A stretch of DNA of 64,000 bases. It comes from Manihot esculenta. Lineage: Eukaryota; Streptophyta; Magnoliopsida; Malpighiales; Euphorbiaceae. The stretch spans positions 10,435,065 to 10,499,064 of the forward strand of contig NC_035173.2 of assembly GCF_001659605.2 (NCBI RefSeq), read 5' to 3'. The notes beneath the pieces were generated by a model that saw nothing but the letters and a program-made list of their open reading frames with translations, was not told where the DNA came from and made no database searches. A program made the translations under genes and the position numbers. Numbering within the stretch: position 1 is the first letter of the stretch; each line of letters opens with the position of its first letter. Below, one piece after another: positions 1 through 11,949 of this stretch.

Positions 1-950
1 GCCGAAAGGCCTGCCTCCCCAGCCATGTTCGGCAGCCGAAAGTCCTTCGGCTGCCGAACCTGGTTTCTGCCAAAGGGCAGAAACTTGGCTCCTCTATGCA
101 CATTTGCCTCCAAAACTTCCAATCATGCATAAACTTATTCTACAACACACATACTCAAGCATACAAGTTCCTAAGGGCTTCAAACCAACTAAAACCCCAT
201 CTACAACACATCAAACAACACAAAACCAACATACATTTCCCATAATCCAACAAAAACCCAAAAACTCATAAAACCCTACACATGCATTTCTACTTCAAGA
301 ATCAACTTAAAACTTGTTAAAAACATATAGTGAGCTCAAGATCGGCCCTTACCTCTTGAAAATCGAGAGGAAAATGACCCTAGCTCGAAGATGGGAGAGA
401 TTTGAGTTCTTGAACCTCAAAGCTCCAAAACTTGCCTTAAAGTCGAAAATCTTCAAAACAAGGTGAAAACTCATAAGAAAAACATGAAAACTCAAAGGGA
501 GAAGCTCAAAACAGAGGAGGGGCGGTGGAGAACTCACCTTGGCCGAAAACGGGAAGAAAAGCTTGCCCGTTTCGGCCATGGGGTCCTTTTATAGGGCTGT
601 CCTTACCACCTTTCGGCGGCCTAACGTGCCCCCACAGCGCATGCAAGTTTGGCAGCCGAACATGAGGTTCGGCGGCCGAACCTTGGCTGATTAAAACAAG
701 GCTTTCGGATGCCTAAAGCGCTCCCAAAACCTCCCCACGTTCGGCAGCCGAACATGACATTCGGCGGCCGAACCTGGCAAAGTCTCCAAAGCCCTCTCCA
801 CTCAAAACTTGGATTTATTTTCATTAAAAACCATAAAATACATCAAAACATTTTAAGAAAACATGGTTTTACCCCTTCTAGAGGTCTCCAACATCCGAGA
901 TTCCACCGGACGGTAGGAATTCCGATACCGGAGTCTAGCCGGGTATTACA
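1..950 (-). repeat. 3' LTR of element D (partial)
   Basis: It ends in GGGTATTACA at 950, the reverse complement of the family's LTR start. It matches the 5' LTR at 8768-10955 closely. The TATA box is TTTTATA at 587-593 on the plus strand. Inverted repeats of the TTCGGCSGCCGAA type lie at 648, 668, 740 and 760. This copy has a 92-bp segment (668-759) that the 5' LTR lacks. Confidence 0.85.
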
Positions 951-985
951 TTCTCCCCCTTAAGAACATTCGTCCCCAAATGTTC
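951..985 (-). promoter_or_regulatory. Polypurine tract and adjoining hairpin of element D
   Basis: TTCTCCCCCTTAA next to the LTR is the complement of the polypurine tract that primes plus-strand DNA. Positions 964-985 form an inverted repeat, GAACATTCG / TCCC / CAAATGTTC, with one mismatched pair. The same hairpin occurs beside the tract in elements A, B, C and H. Confidence 0.7.
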
Positions 986-3900
986 CTCAACTAGCACATA
1001 TTATGGCATACACATATCATACATACAAAGCACATAAAACTCACAAGGAACAAACCTCAGAAAAGATAAGGGTATTGCTGGAGCATGGACTCCCGTGTCT
1101 CCCAAGTGCACTCTTCTATATTGTGGTGGTTCCACAGAACCTTCACCATCGGGATTTCCTTATTTCTCAGCTTCCTGATCTGGGTGTCTATGATCCGTAC
1201 TGGCTGCTCAACATATGTGAGATTCTCTTGGATCTCCATATCAGGCTCACTAAGAACCTTACTCGGATCTGACACGAACTTCCTTAACATGGAAACATGG
1301 AAAACCGGATGGATTCTTTCCATTGAAGCAGGCAAGTCTAGCTTGTACGACACATTCCCAATCTTCTGCAAGATTTCAAAGGGTCCAATGTATCGTGGGG
1401 CTAGTTTACCTTTCTTCCCAAAGCGAACCACTCCTTTCATTGGAGACACTTTGAGCAATACCAGATCCCCCTCTTGAAACTCTACTTGCCTTCTGCGGAT
1501 GTCTGCATAACTCTTCTGTCTGCTTGCAGCAGTCTTGATTCTTTCTCTGATTATGGGTACCACCCTGCTGGTAATCTCTACTAGCTCAGGCCCTGCCGAG
1601 GCCTTCTTTCCAACTTCCTCTCAGCAAACAGGTGACCTGCACTTCCTTCCGTACAAAGCTTCATATGGAGCCATCCCGATGCTAGCATGATGGCTGTTAT
1701 TGTAGGCAAACTCCACCAAGGGTAGATGTTGCCTCCAAGAACCGCCAAAGTCCAGCACACACATTCTGAGCATATCCTCGATAGTCTGGATGGTCCTTTC
1801 GGACTGTCCGTCCGTCTGGGGGTGGAAGGCAGTACTGAAATCCAACCTGGTACCCATGGCATTCTGCAGACTCCGTCAAAACCTGAAGGTGAACTGGGGC
1901 CCTCTATCAGACACTATTGAAACAGGAACCCCATGCAGCCTGACGATCTCATCCACATATACCTGCGCCAATCTGTTGGACGTCGCAGGTAACCCCACTA
2001 CAAAGTCCATAGCTATATTTTCCCATTTCCACTCTGGAATAGGTAGCGGGTTAAGCATTCCAGCCGGCTTCTGATGTTCCAGCTTCACCCTCTGACACAC
2101 TTCGCAGGCTGACACAAACTGTGCCACTTCTTTCTTCATCGCTGGCCACCAATAAACTTTCTTCAAATCTTGATACATTTTGGTGGCTCCGGGGTGAACG
2201 CTGTATCTTGCATTATGAGCCTCCCTCATAATGTCTCCTTTTAGCCCTATGTCATCTGGTACACACAATCGACTCCCATAGCGGAGGATCCCCTTACTGT
2301 CAAATCTGAATTCACTATCCTTGCCTGACTGAACAGTCCTGGCAATCTTCACTAACTCTGGGTCCTAACGCTGTTTCTGAGCCACTTGCTCCAGAAACAC
2401 AAGTGTCACTCTCATCAGGGCCACTAAAGCACCTGTACCAGACAACTCCAACTGTAGACCTTCATCAATGAGCTTGTAAAACTCCTTCACCACTGGTCTC
2501 CTCTCTGCCGTAATGTGGGATAGACTGCCTAGTGACTTCCGGCTTAGGGCATCTGCCACAACATTCGCCTTACCCGGATGATACTGAATCTTGCAATCAT
2601 AGTCGCTCAGCAGCTCTACCCACCTTCTCTGTCTCAAGTTCAAATCTCTTTGACTTAGGATGTACTGCAGGCTCTTATGATCTGTAAAGATCTCACATTT
2701 TACCCCATAGAGGTAGTGCCTCCACATCTTGAGTGCAAAGATTACTGCTGCCATCTCTAGGTCATGCGTGGGGTAATTCAACTCGTGCTTCTTCAGCTGT
2801 CTAGAAGCATAAGCGATCACCCTCTCATTCTGCATTAATACACAACCCAGTCCCACACGGGACGCATCACAAAAGACTGTAAAGTCTTCATCACTAGACG
2901 ACAGAGCTAATACTGGTACTGAAGTCAACCTCTTCTTAAGCTCTTCAAAACTTTCTTCGCACTGGTCGGTCCACATAAACTTCTGATTCTTCTTGGTCAA
3001 CCGGGTCAGAGGAGCTGCTATTTTCGAGAAGTCCTGAACGAACCTCCTGTAGTAACCTGCCAAACCCAAGAAACTCCTGATTTCTGTCACTGAAGTGGGT
3101 GTAGGCCAGTTAGCCACAGCTTCCACTTTCTTGGGGTCTACTTCAATTCCATTTTCTGACACCACATGCCCCAAGAAAGAGATGCTCCTCTGCCAGAACT
3201 CACACTTAGAGAACTTGGCATACAAGCCATGTTCCCTCAAGGTCTGCAGAACCAACCGCAGATGATGGGCATGCTCCTCTGCATTCCTGGAATACACTAA
3301 GATATCATCTATGAAGACAATCACAAAGTGATCCAGGTATTGACTAAACACTCTGTTCATGAGATCCATGAATGCTGCAGGGGCGTTGGTTAACCCGAAC
3401 GGCATTACAAGGAACTCAAAATGCCCATATCTGGTCCTGAAGGCTGTCTTCGGCACATCTTCTTCTTTGATCCTCAGCTGATGGTACCCCGATCTCAGAT
3501 CTATTTTGGAGAAACAACCTGCTCCGGCTAGCTGGTCAAATAGATCGTCGATCTTAGGCAACGGGTACTTATTCTTGGTAGTGACTTTGTTCAACTGCCT
3601 GTAGTCGATACAAAACCTAAGGGATCCATCCTTCTTTCTCACAAACAAAACTAGTGCACCCCAAGGTGAAGTGCTCGGTCGGATGAAGCCCTTTTCTACC
3701 AGCTCTTGCAACTGTTCTTTCAATTCCTTCAACTCAGCTGGAGCCATCCTGTAGGGAGGAATAGAGATCGGTCGGGTTCCAGGCATCAGTTCTATCTCGA
3801 ACTCTATCTCCCTAGCAGGTGGTAAACCTGGCAACTCGTCTGGGAAGACGTCTAGAAACTCTCTAACCACTGGCACCGAGGCGGGCTCTCTAACCTGACT

Positions 3901-5793
3901 GCTAAGCTCTCTCACATGAGCCAAATACCCCTGACATCCCTTCCTAAGCAACCTACGAGCCTGAAGAGCTGATATCAGACCTTTAGGTGTACCCCTCCTG
4001 TCTCCCCTGAAGACAACCTCTGACCCATCCTGACCTCTGAACCTGACTACCTTGTCCCTGCAGTCCAAGGTAGCACCATGGGTAGATAACCAGTCCATCC
4101 CTAGAATGACGTCAAAATCTGTCAAATCTAGAACCACCAGGTCGACGGACAAGCATCTTCCCTCAACAAACACAGGACTACACTGGCAAAATGACTCTGC
4201 CACTGATGGATCACACTTGGGTCCACTGACCCAGAGAGGACACTCTAACCCAGAGATCATCAGACCCAACCTCTCAACAGCTCTCGGAGCAATAAAAGAA
4301 TGAGATGCACCAGGGTCCATCAAGGCATACACATCTGAACAACCAATGACTAAGTTACCTGCCACCACGGTGTTAGATGCATCTGCCTCCTGCTGAGTCA
4401 TTGTGAAGATCCGCGCTGGAGCTGATGGACCTTCACCTCTGAAACCCGCTGAAGAAGAGGCTGACCCTCTCCCTTTGCCTCTGCCACTGGCCTGAGTCGT
4501 GGCTGGAGCTGCTGGCTGCGCTACACTACCTGAAGCCGTCTGCTGAGACTGTGCTCCAAAAGCTGCCCTAGGACACTCCCGAGCCATGTGTCCCTCTTGC
4601 CCGCATCTGAAACAGGCTGCTGTCCCAGCCCGGCAAACTCCCCTGTGTGGCCTACCACACTTTGCACAAACTGCATTATCCACACCAGAGCTCGAGCCAC
4701 TCCCTAGTCCCATACTGGATTTGACCTTGTTCCAAAACTTGTTCTTCTTGGGCTTCCTAGTGGTATTACTCCACTTTTTGCTACCTGAAGCTGCTGCACT
4801 TAGAGAAGAAGAGCCTGGGGTCTTGGAACCAGAAGGCTGTGCCACTGACTGTCTGACTGTTCCCTGAACGATGGCACTGGCCTCCATTTTCCGGGCCATA
4901 TCCACTATGGCATGGAAGCTCTCCCTATCTGCTGACTGGATCAAGGAGGAATATCTTGAGTGGAGTTTCATGATATACCTCCTTGACCTTTTCTGATCTG
5001 AGTCAAGATTTTGCCCTGCAAATGGCAACAGCTCCAAGAATCTGTCTGTGAACTCCTCTACACCCATCTCATCAGTCTGCCTCAACTGCTCAAACTCTAT
5101 CATCTTCAGTTCCCTTGAACTATCGGGAAAAGCCCACCCTGCAAACTCGTTTGCAAACTCCTCCCAAGACATGCTGTCCACTCTCGGGTTCACATAATTT
5201 TTGAACCACTCTCGTGCCTTCTTGCACTTAAGCGTGAACCCAGCCATCTGAATGGCTCTACTGTCATCAGCCCCAATCTCATCTGTGATCACCTTAACCC
5301 TTTCAAGATACACAAATGGGTCATCCCCTTTTTCATACTGAGGAGCACCCAGTTTCATGTAGTCGGTCATCTTGACCTTACTCCCACTGGCTGAGCTAGG
5401 TCTAGAAGGTTGAGTAACTGGGGCTGCTGGTTCTGTAGGTGGTGGAGGTGGAGGTGCAGCATTCCCCGAGGTGGGGTTTGCCGGGTGAGGATAAAAGGGT
5501 GAGCGTGGATAAGCTGGGTACTGGGAGTGAGGTGGATAGAAAGATGGATAAGGCATGTAGGTAGGGTAGGGGTTAAAGCTGGAGTAATCCGATGTGTAAT
5601 ACCCGGCTAGATTCCGGCATCGGAATCCCTACCTTCCTGCGGAATTTCCATTGGAATCTGGAAATTTTGATTATGCCAGAGGTTTCTAGGGGGGTAAAAT
5701 GTGTTTTCTAAAATGTTTTCACAATGATTTCATGGTTTTAAATGGAAAAGAATTGATTTTTGAAAAGAAAAGACCAAGGAGGCATTTGCCAGG

Positions 5794-5980
5794 TTCGGCC
5801 GCCGAAAGTCAAGTTCGGCCCCCGAACATGGGAAGGCTTCGGGAGTGCTTTTGGCCTCCGAAAGTCTTGTTTGAACGAGCCAAGGTTTGGCCGCCGAAAG
5901 TCAAGTTCGGCCGCCGAACATGCATGAGTTTAGGGGGCACGTTAGTCTGCCGAAGGTCTTCGACCAGGCCACCTATAAAG
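5794..5980 (+). promoter_or_regulatory. U3 palindrome pairs and TATA box of the solo LTR
   Basis: Two pairs of near-perfect 13-bp inverted repeats start at 5794/5814 and 5886/5906. Each pair has a 20-bp period. They end about 55 bp upstream of TATAAAG. This is the likely core promoter. The role of the palindromes is unknown. Confidence 0.6.
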
Positions 5981-7254
5981 AGCCCTCAGATCGGAAATGG
6001 GCGAGTTTTCTCTCCATTCTCGAGCTCATGTGAGTTTTTGTCCTTCTTTGGCCATTTTCACGTTTTTCTTCATCTCCTTCATGTTTTCATGAGTTCCATG
6101 GGTGTTTTGAAGAGTTTTCAAGCTTAGATCGAAGTTTTGGGAGCTTGGAGCTTTTGGGGCTTGGATTCTCCACACCTCCGAGTTAGGGATCACACCAACC
6201 CTCGACCTTCAAGAGGTAAGTGTGGATCTATGCTTTTCTTTATGTTTTAATGAAGTTTTAAGAGGTTTTAATGGTTGAGTATGGTTAGATATGCATGTTT
6301 AGGTTTATGTGGGTTTTATGCCCAATGTATGTTATGTGATGTTTGTGTTGAGGAGTTTATGTTAGTTATGCTCCTTTATGCATGTGGGAGTGAGTATGCA
6401 TGATGGGGAGAGAGTATGTGAGGATTTGGGTTGTTTGATGGTTTTGGCCTATATGGGTCATAAATTGTCTATGTATGCTTTGATGTTGTTTTTGGAGTTT
6501 AATCAAGTTGTTAAGCTCCTTTGTGCATGGTTAAGGGCTTATGCATGTTTTAGATAAGTTGGTTGCTTGTTTTGGGGTGTTGGGAAGGTTTGGAGGCTTG
6601 AATGCAGGTGAAGCTGAGTTCTGCCCTTCTGGGAATAACTCAGGTTCGGCCGCCGAAGGTGGTTTCGGCCGCCGAACCTGCCTTTGGATGCATGGATTGG
6701 CCGCCTAACCTTGCCCCCGAAAGTTGAGTTTTGGCTTGAAAGCAGACTTTCGGCCGCCGAAGGAAGGTTCGGCCGCCGAAAGTGCCTGACTTTCATCTCT
6801 GGAGAGGGACTTTCGGCCGCCGAAAGTGCCCGAGTTTCGTCTCTGGAGAGAGGGTTCGGCCGCCGAAGGTGCCGCCGAAAGTGCCCTGTCCAGCCTTTTC
6901 TTGGTTGTTTTCTATGCATGTTTAAATGATGTTCTAGGGGGGTTTTTGAGTAGTTTTTTATGAGCTGTTTAGAGTGTGTTGGCACCTCATTCGAGTCCAC
7001 CTGTGTAGGATCAGACCTGAGGGATCGAGGAGGCCATCAGTGTTAGCAGTTGTAGAGTTAGTCCAGCGTCTGCCAGAGGTGAGTAGAACTAAATTTAATC
7101 TTTTATATTACGAAATCAAATGCCTAAAGCATGCTCATGCATCATGATGATTCTATGTAATAGGTTGATTGCACTAGTTACACGAATATGAAGCATTGCA
7201 TTATTTACTGTTGATGGAGATTGGACCAAGGACGACCCCACTAGCCCTAGAGAT

Positions 7255-7355
7255 GTTGTGAGACCTGGCTGGGCCAGGCATACATATACAGTTGTTGTAA
7301 GACCTGGCCGGGCCAGGCATACGAAGGTTGTGAGACCCGGCCGGGCCGGGCATAC
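7255..7355 (+). repeat. GC-rich minisatellite in the LTR leader
   Basis: Three imperfect copies of a unit containing GAGACC-GGC-GGGCC-GGCATAC lie in tandem. This is the same LTR position at which other families carry unrelated tandem repeats around CGTAGAATGGG. Confidence 0.65.
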
Positions 7356-8752
7356 TGAGACTGGAAGGGATGTTTTGGGGTTAGGTCCAATCCGTGATAT
7401 GATTTGTTTGTGCTGTGACGCATTTCATGAAAGCATGTAATTAATGAACTGTTTTCTTTGTTTCTACTCACTGGGCTTTTTTAGCTCACCCCTCTCCCTT
7501 AACCCCAGTGTTGCAGGTTTGAGGTTGATCGGGAAGTCTCAAGAGTAAAGGTTTTGATTATGTAATAGTATTAGCTTAGTACTTTTAGTGTGGACATGTA
7601 TTATAAATTGATATAATGATTTGCAAGAGATTGTAATGTAAAGTTAAGTAGAGTTATGTTTATGGATTAGAACTGTGCTTGGCCCTAAGACGTGGTTAGT
7701 CCCTGTTTAATACATGATGTATGTAATGGTTTATTGTTGAGTTGTGTTTGAACTAATCTTGTGGCATGTGTTGTTTACCACGCTATGGAAATGGATAAGG
7801 ACCCTAGTAGTGGTCTTATGTTTGTGGTTTGATGTATGCACATGTTAGGTTCTAGTTCTTTGGATGTGACTCCGGCTTGATGTATGAGATGTTGACTCGG
7901 CTAGAGTTTTGATGAGGACTCTAGTAGGGGGTTTCTTTATGTTTTCAGTTATGTTGCATACAGGTCAAGCTCGGTAATTACATCAGATGTTTGAGTTTTT
8001 ATGTTAAAGCTTTGATCATGTATGGGATTTGACCAGGTGATAGGAGGTATGTTCGGCTTACTACGGGTCCCGGCGGCCTTAAGCAGATCTGGATCCTAGC
8101 GTCGGTGGCGGTTTGGGCCGTTACAGAGGGGTATCAGTTTCCGGGTCGTTACACGATGTGCCTCCCATCGGATACCCTGAACCCTGTGGGAAGGGTGGAT
8201 AATGGGGTGGAAAACCATACCCCGAGGCCTGAGCGCCTCCCTGCGACTCCCCTATCCCTTCTTCCGTCATGCTGACATCCAGATTCCCATCCCTCCTCTG
8301 ATCCTCTTCCATAACCTCCCTCACATCTGAAGAACTTCCTCCTCTATCTGTTCCCCTTCTGCTAGCATCAAAAGACCTTCTAGGGTCCCTTGACACTCTT
8401 TCTCTGCTTGATCTACATGACATTGCCCTAGGCAATGCAGGAGGACGGGCGCTCGTGCCCTCATCCTCAGGTGGTACTCCAGTCAATCTTGCTGATCGAC
8501 GAGTTCCCCTCATCCTGTTTTCTGAAAAGCAGCACATAACAAGCAAACATTAGCATCATACGGTTCATGTGGGCACACATGAACCCTCATCACATACATC
8601 ATTAATGCACATGCATATAATCATAGCATTTCACATCATCAATCAAGACAGGACTCTACATCCTATCCTAGTGGACATGATCTTCCTATTGTGCTTGACC
8701 TTCTATAACATCTATGAGCCCGACACTCTAGGTCCGACCATATGAACCTAGG

Positions 8753-8764
8753 GCTCTGATACCA
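8753..8764 (-). other. Primer binding site of element D (initiator tRNA-Met)
   Basis: The minus strand reads TGGTATCAGAGC, complementary to the 3' end of plant initiator tRNA-Met. It lies 3 bases inside the 5' LTR boundary at 8768. The stretch 8514-8752 between it and gag is untranslated leader. Confidence 0.85.
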
Positions 8765-8767
8765 TTT

Positions 8768-10955
8768 TGTAACGACCCGAAAATCGGACCGCTACCGGCG
8801 CTAGGATCCAGATCGGCTTAAGGCCGCCGGGACCCGTAGCAAGCCTGACATGTAACCTGTAAACCTGTTTAATCCCATACATGATCAACAATCATACATA
8901 AAAATTAAAACTTTTCTTTCATACATTCTATCATACACCAAACTCAACCTGTGCATGCACTGAACATAGTCATAATCATAAACTTGACCCCTCTGTGGGA
9001 TCTCATCAATGCCCCCAATGGGTGGCATAACATGTGTTGAGTTGGTTAAACATCCACATCATAAACATCTAAGATCATGTATTAAAAGGTATAACAACAT
9101 CCATAGGGTCAAGCACAACTTCTATTCCTCAATATTATTATACATAACATGACTATTCAAACTTTACATCATCTTACAATTTATCATGTCCACTTTCTAT
9201 CTATTACAAACACATGACTTTACTCTTCTTGACTTCTCAGTCTAGCCCGTACCTGCAATCCTGGGGGATTAGGGAAAAGGAGTGAGCTACTAGAGCCCAG
9301 TGAGCAGAATAATAGAAAACAACATTTAAAATCTCATGCCATCATGTAATGCAACACATCACAACAAATCACATCTCAGATGGTATTGTCACCAATAGTC
9401 CTCTACATTCCAAAGTGCCGGGACGTAGAATGGGTACAACCGGTCTTTCTCTTAACATAACATATCATAACATTCCAATGTGCCAGGGACGTAGAATGGG
9501 TACAACCTGGACTTTCTCTTACATAGTGCCAGGGACGTAGAATGGGTACAACCTGGACTTCCATACCATATCATGCCGTAACATCATCATACCATATGAG
9601 GACTAAAGGATCATCCAATAACCAATCCACATCAACATCATAAATGCAATGCAACATATTCGTGATTTCTAATGCAAACAATCTAATTCATCACATGGCA
9701 TTCATGATGCATGAACATGCTCAACTGTATAATTCATTTGCTTTAAAACATAAAGGTTTATTCTACTCACCTCTGGCTGATGCTCTACTGACTCAGAAGC
9801 AGCTGAACTCACTGCTGGGGTCCTCGGTTCCTCGGGTCCGAACCTACACAGGTGGACTCAAATGAGGGACCAAACAACTAGAACATAACTCTAAAAACAT
9901 CCCCCAAAAACCCCCTAGAACAACATGAAACAATCATGCAAAACATGCAAAGGAAGGCTGAACAGGGCAGGTTCGGCGGCACCTTCGGCGGCCGAAAGTC
10001 CCTCCAGAGCCGAAACCCAGGCAGGTTCGGTGGCACCTTCGGCGGCCGAAAGTCCCAGACAGAGACGAAAGTCTCTTTTCGGGGGCAGGCTTCGGCAGCC
10101 GAAAGGCTTGCCTCCCCAGCCATGTTCGGCGGCCGAAAGTCCTTCGGCTGCCGAACCTGGTTTCTGCCAATGGGCAGAAACTTGGCTCCTCTATGCACAT
10201 TTGCCTCCAAAACTTCCAATCATGCATAAACTTATTCTACAACACACATACTCAAGCATACAAGTTCCTAGGGGCTTCAAACCAACTAAAACCCCATCTA
10301 CAACACATCAAACAACACAAAACCAACATACATTTCCCATAATCCAACAAAAACCCAAAAACTCATAAAACCCTACACATGCATTTCTACTTCAAGAATC
10401 AACTAAAAACTTGTTAAAAACATATAGTGAGCTCAAGATCGGCCCTTACCTCTTGAAAATCGAGAGGAAAACGACCCTAGCTCGAAGATGGGAGAGATTT
10501 GAGTTCTTGAACCTCAAAGCTCCAAAACTTGCCTTAAACTCGAAAATCTTCAAAACAAGGTGAAAACTCATAAGAAAAACATGAAAACTCGAAGGGAGAA
10601 GCTCAAAACAGAGGAGGGGCGGTGGAGAACTCACCTTGGCCGAAAACGGGAAGAAAAGCTTGCCCGTTTCAGCCATGGGGTCCTTTTATAGGGCTGTCCT
10701 TACCACCTTTCGGCGGCCTAACGTGCCCCCACAGCGCATGCAAGTTCGGCGGCCGAACATGAGGTTCGGCGGCCAAACCTGGCAAAGTCTCCAAAGCCCT
10801 CTCCACTCAAAACTTGTATTTATTTTCATTAAAAACCATAAAATACATCAAAACATTTTAAGAAAACATGGTTTTACCCCTTCTAGAGGTCTCCGACATC
10901 CGAGATTCCACCGGACGGTAGGAATTCCGATACCGGAGTCTAGCCGGGTATTACA
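8768..10955 (-). repeat. 5' LTR of element D
   Basis: The 2188-bp LTR is bounded by TGTAACGACC and GGGTATTACA on the plus strand. TTTTATA at 10684-10690 is the TATA box, with inverted repeats at 10745/10765. A minisatellite with the core GACGTAGAATGGGTACAACC starts at 9415, 9480 and 9526. The 55-bp palindrome-bearing repeats lie at about 9960-10150. Confidence 0.88.
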
Positions 10956-11949
10956 CTACAGATCCGAAAGTCAGGCACTTTTGGGGGTAGGTTCGACGGC
11001 CGAAGGTCTCCACAGATCCGAAAGTTACCAACCTTCGGGGGCAGGTTCGGCGGCCTAACCCCTTCACAGATCCGAAAGTCCTCCCTTTCGAGGGCAGGTT
11101 AGGCGGCCAAAGGATGCCTCCACAGGCAGGTTCGGCGGCTGAACCTGGGTTCTCCAGGATGGTAGAACTCGATTCTGCCTCAACACTCAGCCACCAAAAC
11201 TCACCAAACTCATACCCAACTTCTCAAAACATGCAAAAACTCACTCCATCAAGCATAAGGGGCATAAAACTAACTTAAGTCCCAACAACAACAAGAAGAA
11301 CATCACATAAGCATACATTCATAAAAAACCCAACTCAAAACCTATAACATTATATCTAACCATAACATGTAACTTAACCCTTAACCCTTTTTAAAACTTA
11401 CTTAAAATATAGGAAAAGACAAGGATCTACACTTACCTCTTGACGATCTAAGGTAGATGCGACTCAAACTTGTGGTTGAGGGGAAACGGTCTTCCAAACT
11501 TTAAAATCTTTGATCCAAGCTCAAAACTTCAAAAACAAGCGAAAACTCATGAAAATTTGAAGGAAAAACATAAAATCATCAAAGGAAGGGCAAGAACTCA
11601 CATTTACCCGAAAATGGAGAGAGAAACTCCCCTATTTTCGGACTGGAGGCCTCTTATAGGTGGCTGGTCAGACCACCTTCGAGGGTCGAAAGAGAGCTCC
11701 CGCGGCAGCACTATGTTCGGGGGCCGAATATGAGGTTCGGCGGCCGAACTTGGACTTATCTCTCAAAAAAAATTTTCTTCCATTTTTTTTAAAACTTTAA
11801 CTCAAAACCAATCAATAAAATCATGAAAAACATTTTGTAAAAACATATTTTACCTTTCTAAGAGATTCCGGTATCCGAGATTCCGGATTCCAACGGGGAT
11901 TCTGTCGGAAGGTTGGAATTTTGACACCGGAGTCTAGCTAGGTATTACA
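10956..11949 (-). repeat. Fragment of an older gypsy LTR (host of element D)
   Basis: This fragment ends in GGTATTACA at 11949. It has the family's U3 features: a paired inverted repeat at 11716/11736 and a weak TATA-like site, TCTTATA, at 11652. The body is more diverged than the other LTRs. Its other part should lie left of the window, beyond element D. It sits inside the RNase H region of the copia element, whose reading resumes at 11950. Whether it was a solo LTR cannot be seen here. Confidence 0.75.

Larger units (their letters stand above)
5595..8153 (+). mobile_element. Solo LTR of the B-type gypsy family, inserted in gag of element D
   Basis: A single 2559-bp LTR runs from TGTAATACCC to GGTCGTTACA. 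It is flanked by the 5-bp duplication CGATG (5590-5594 and 8154-8158), and the gag reading resumes on each side. No internal region is present, so two LTRs most likely recombined after insertion. The TATA box TATAAAG is at 5974-5980. The inverted repeats lie at 5794/5814 and 5886/5906. Sequence near the right end matches the LTRs of element B rather than those of D. Confidence 0.92.
1057..8513 (-). pseudogene. gag-pol: Gag-pol polyprotein of element D, interrupted and with nonsense codons
   Basis: The frame starts at the ATG at 8513, is split by the solo LTR at 5595-8153, and runs on to 1057. The 5556-2365 stretch alone is 1063 residues. It carries a Tyr/Pro-rich gag N-terminus, two zinc knuckles near residue 315, a retropepsin-like site (DPGAS) near 413, RT with FIDD near 750, and RNase H near 895. 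Integrase follows, with an HHCC region and the VSDRGPQF motif, and the protein ends in a chromodomain-like tail finishing in YPYLF. In-frame stops lie near 2362, 1873 and 1618. An in-frame 84-bp deletion near 1970 removes part of the integrase core. The product would have supplied capsid and replication enzymes, and this copy cannot. The identity of the family is secure, and the clade name is inferred. Confidence 0.9.
1..10955 (-). mobile_element. Element D: Tekay-like Ty3/gypsy LTR retrotransposon, left end outside window
   Basis: The order on the minus strand is 5' LTR (8768-10955), tRNA-Met primer site, gag-pol, polypurine tract, then 3' LTR (1-950, truncated by the window edge). The pol order (protease, RT, RNase H, integrase, chromodomain-like tail), the initiator-Met primer site and the long LTRs fit the Tekay/Del chromovirus lineage. 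D lies inside an older LTR (10956-11949), and its gag is split by a solo LTR (5595-8153). The base run CTACA after position 10955 would be its target duplication, but the partner lies outside the window. Several nonsense codons make it defective. Confidence 0.85.

Noticed and set aside
4052..4303. Plus-strand ORF of 83 codons recurring at 32093 and 63421
   Set aside because: It is conserved only because it lies opposite the protease coding region of gag-pol. No independent evidence supports it.
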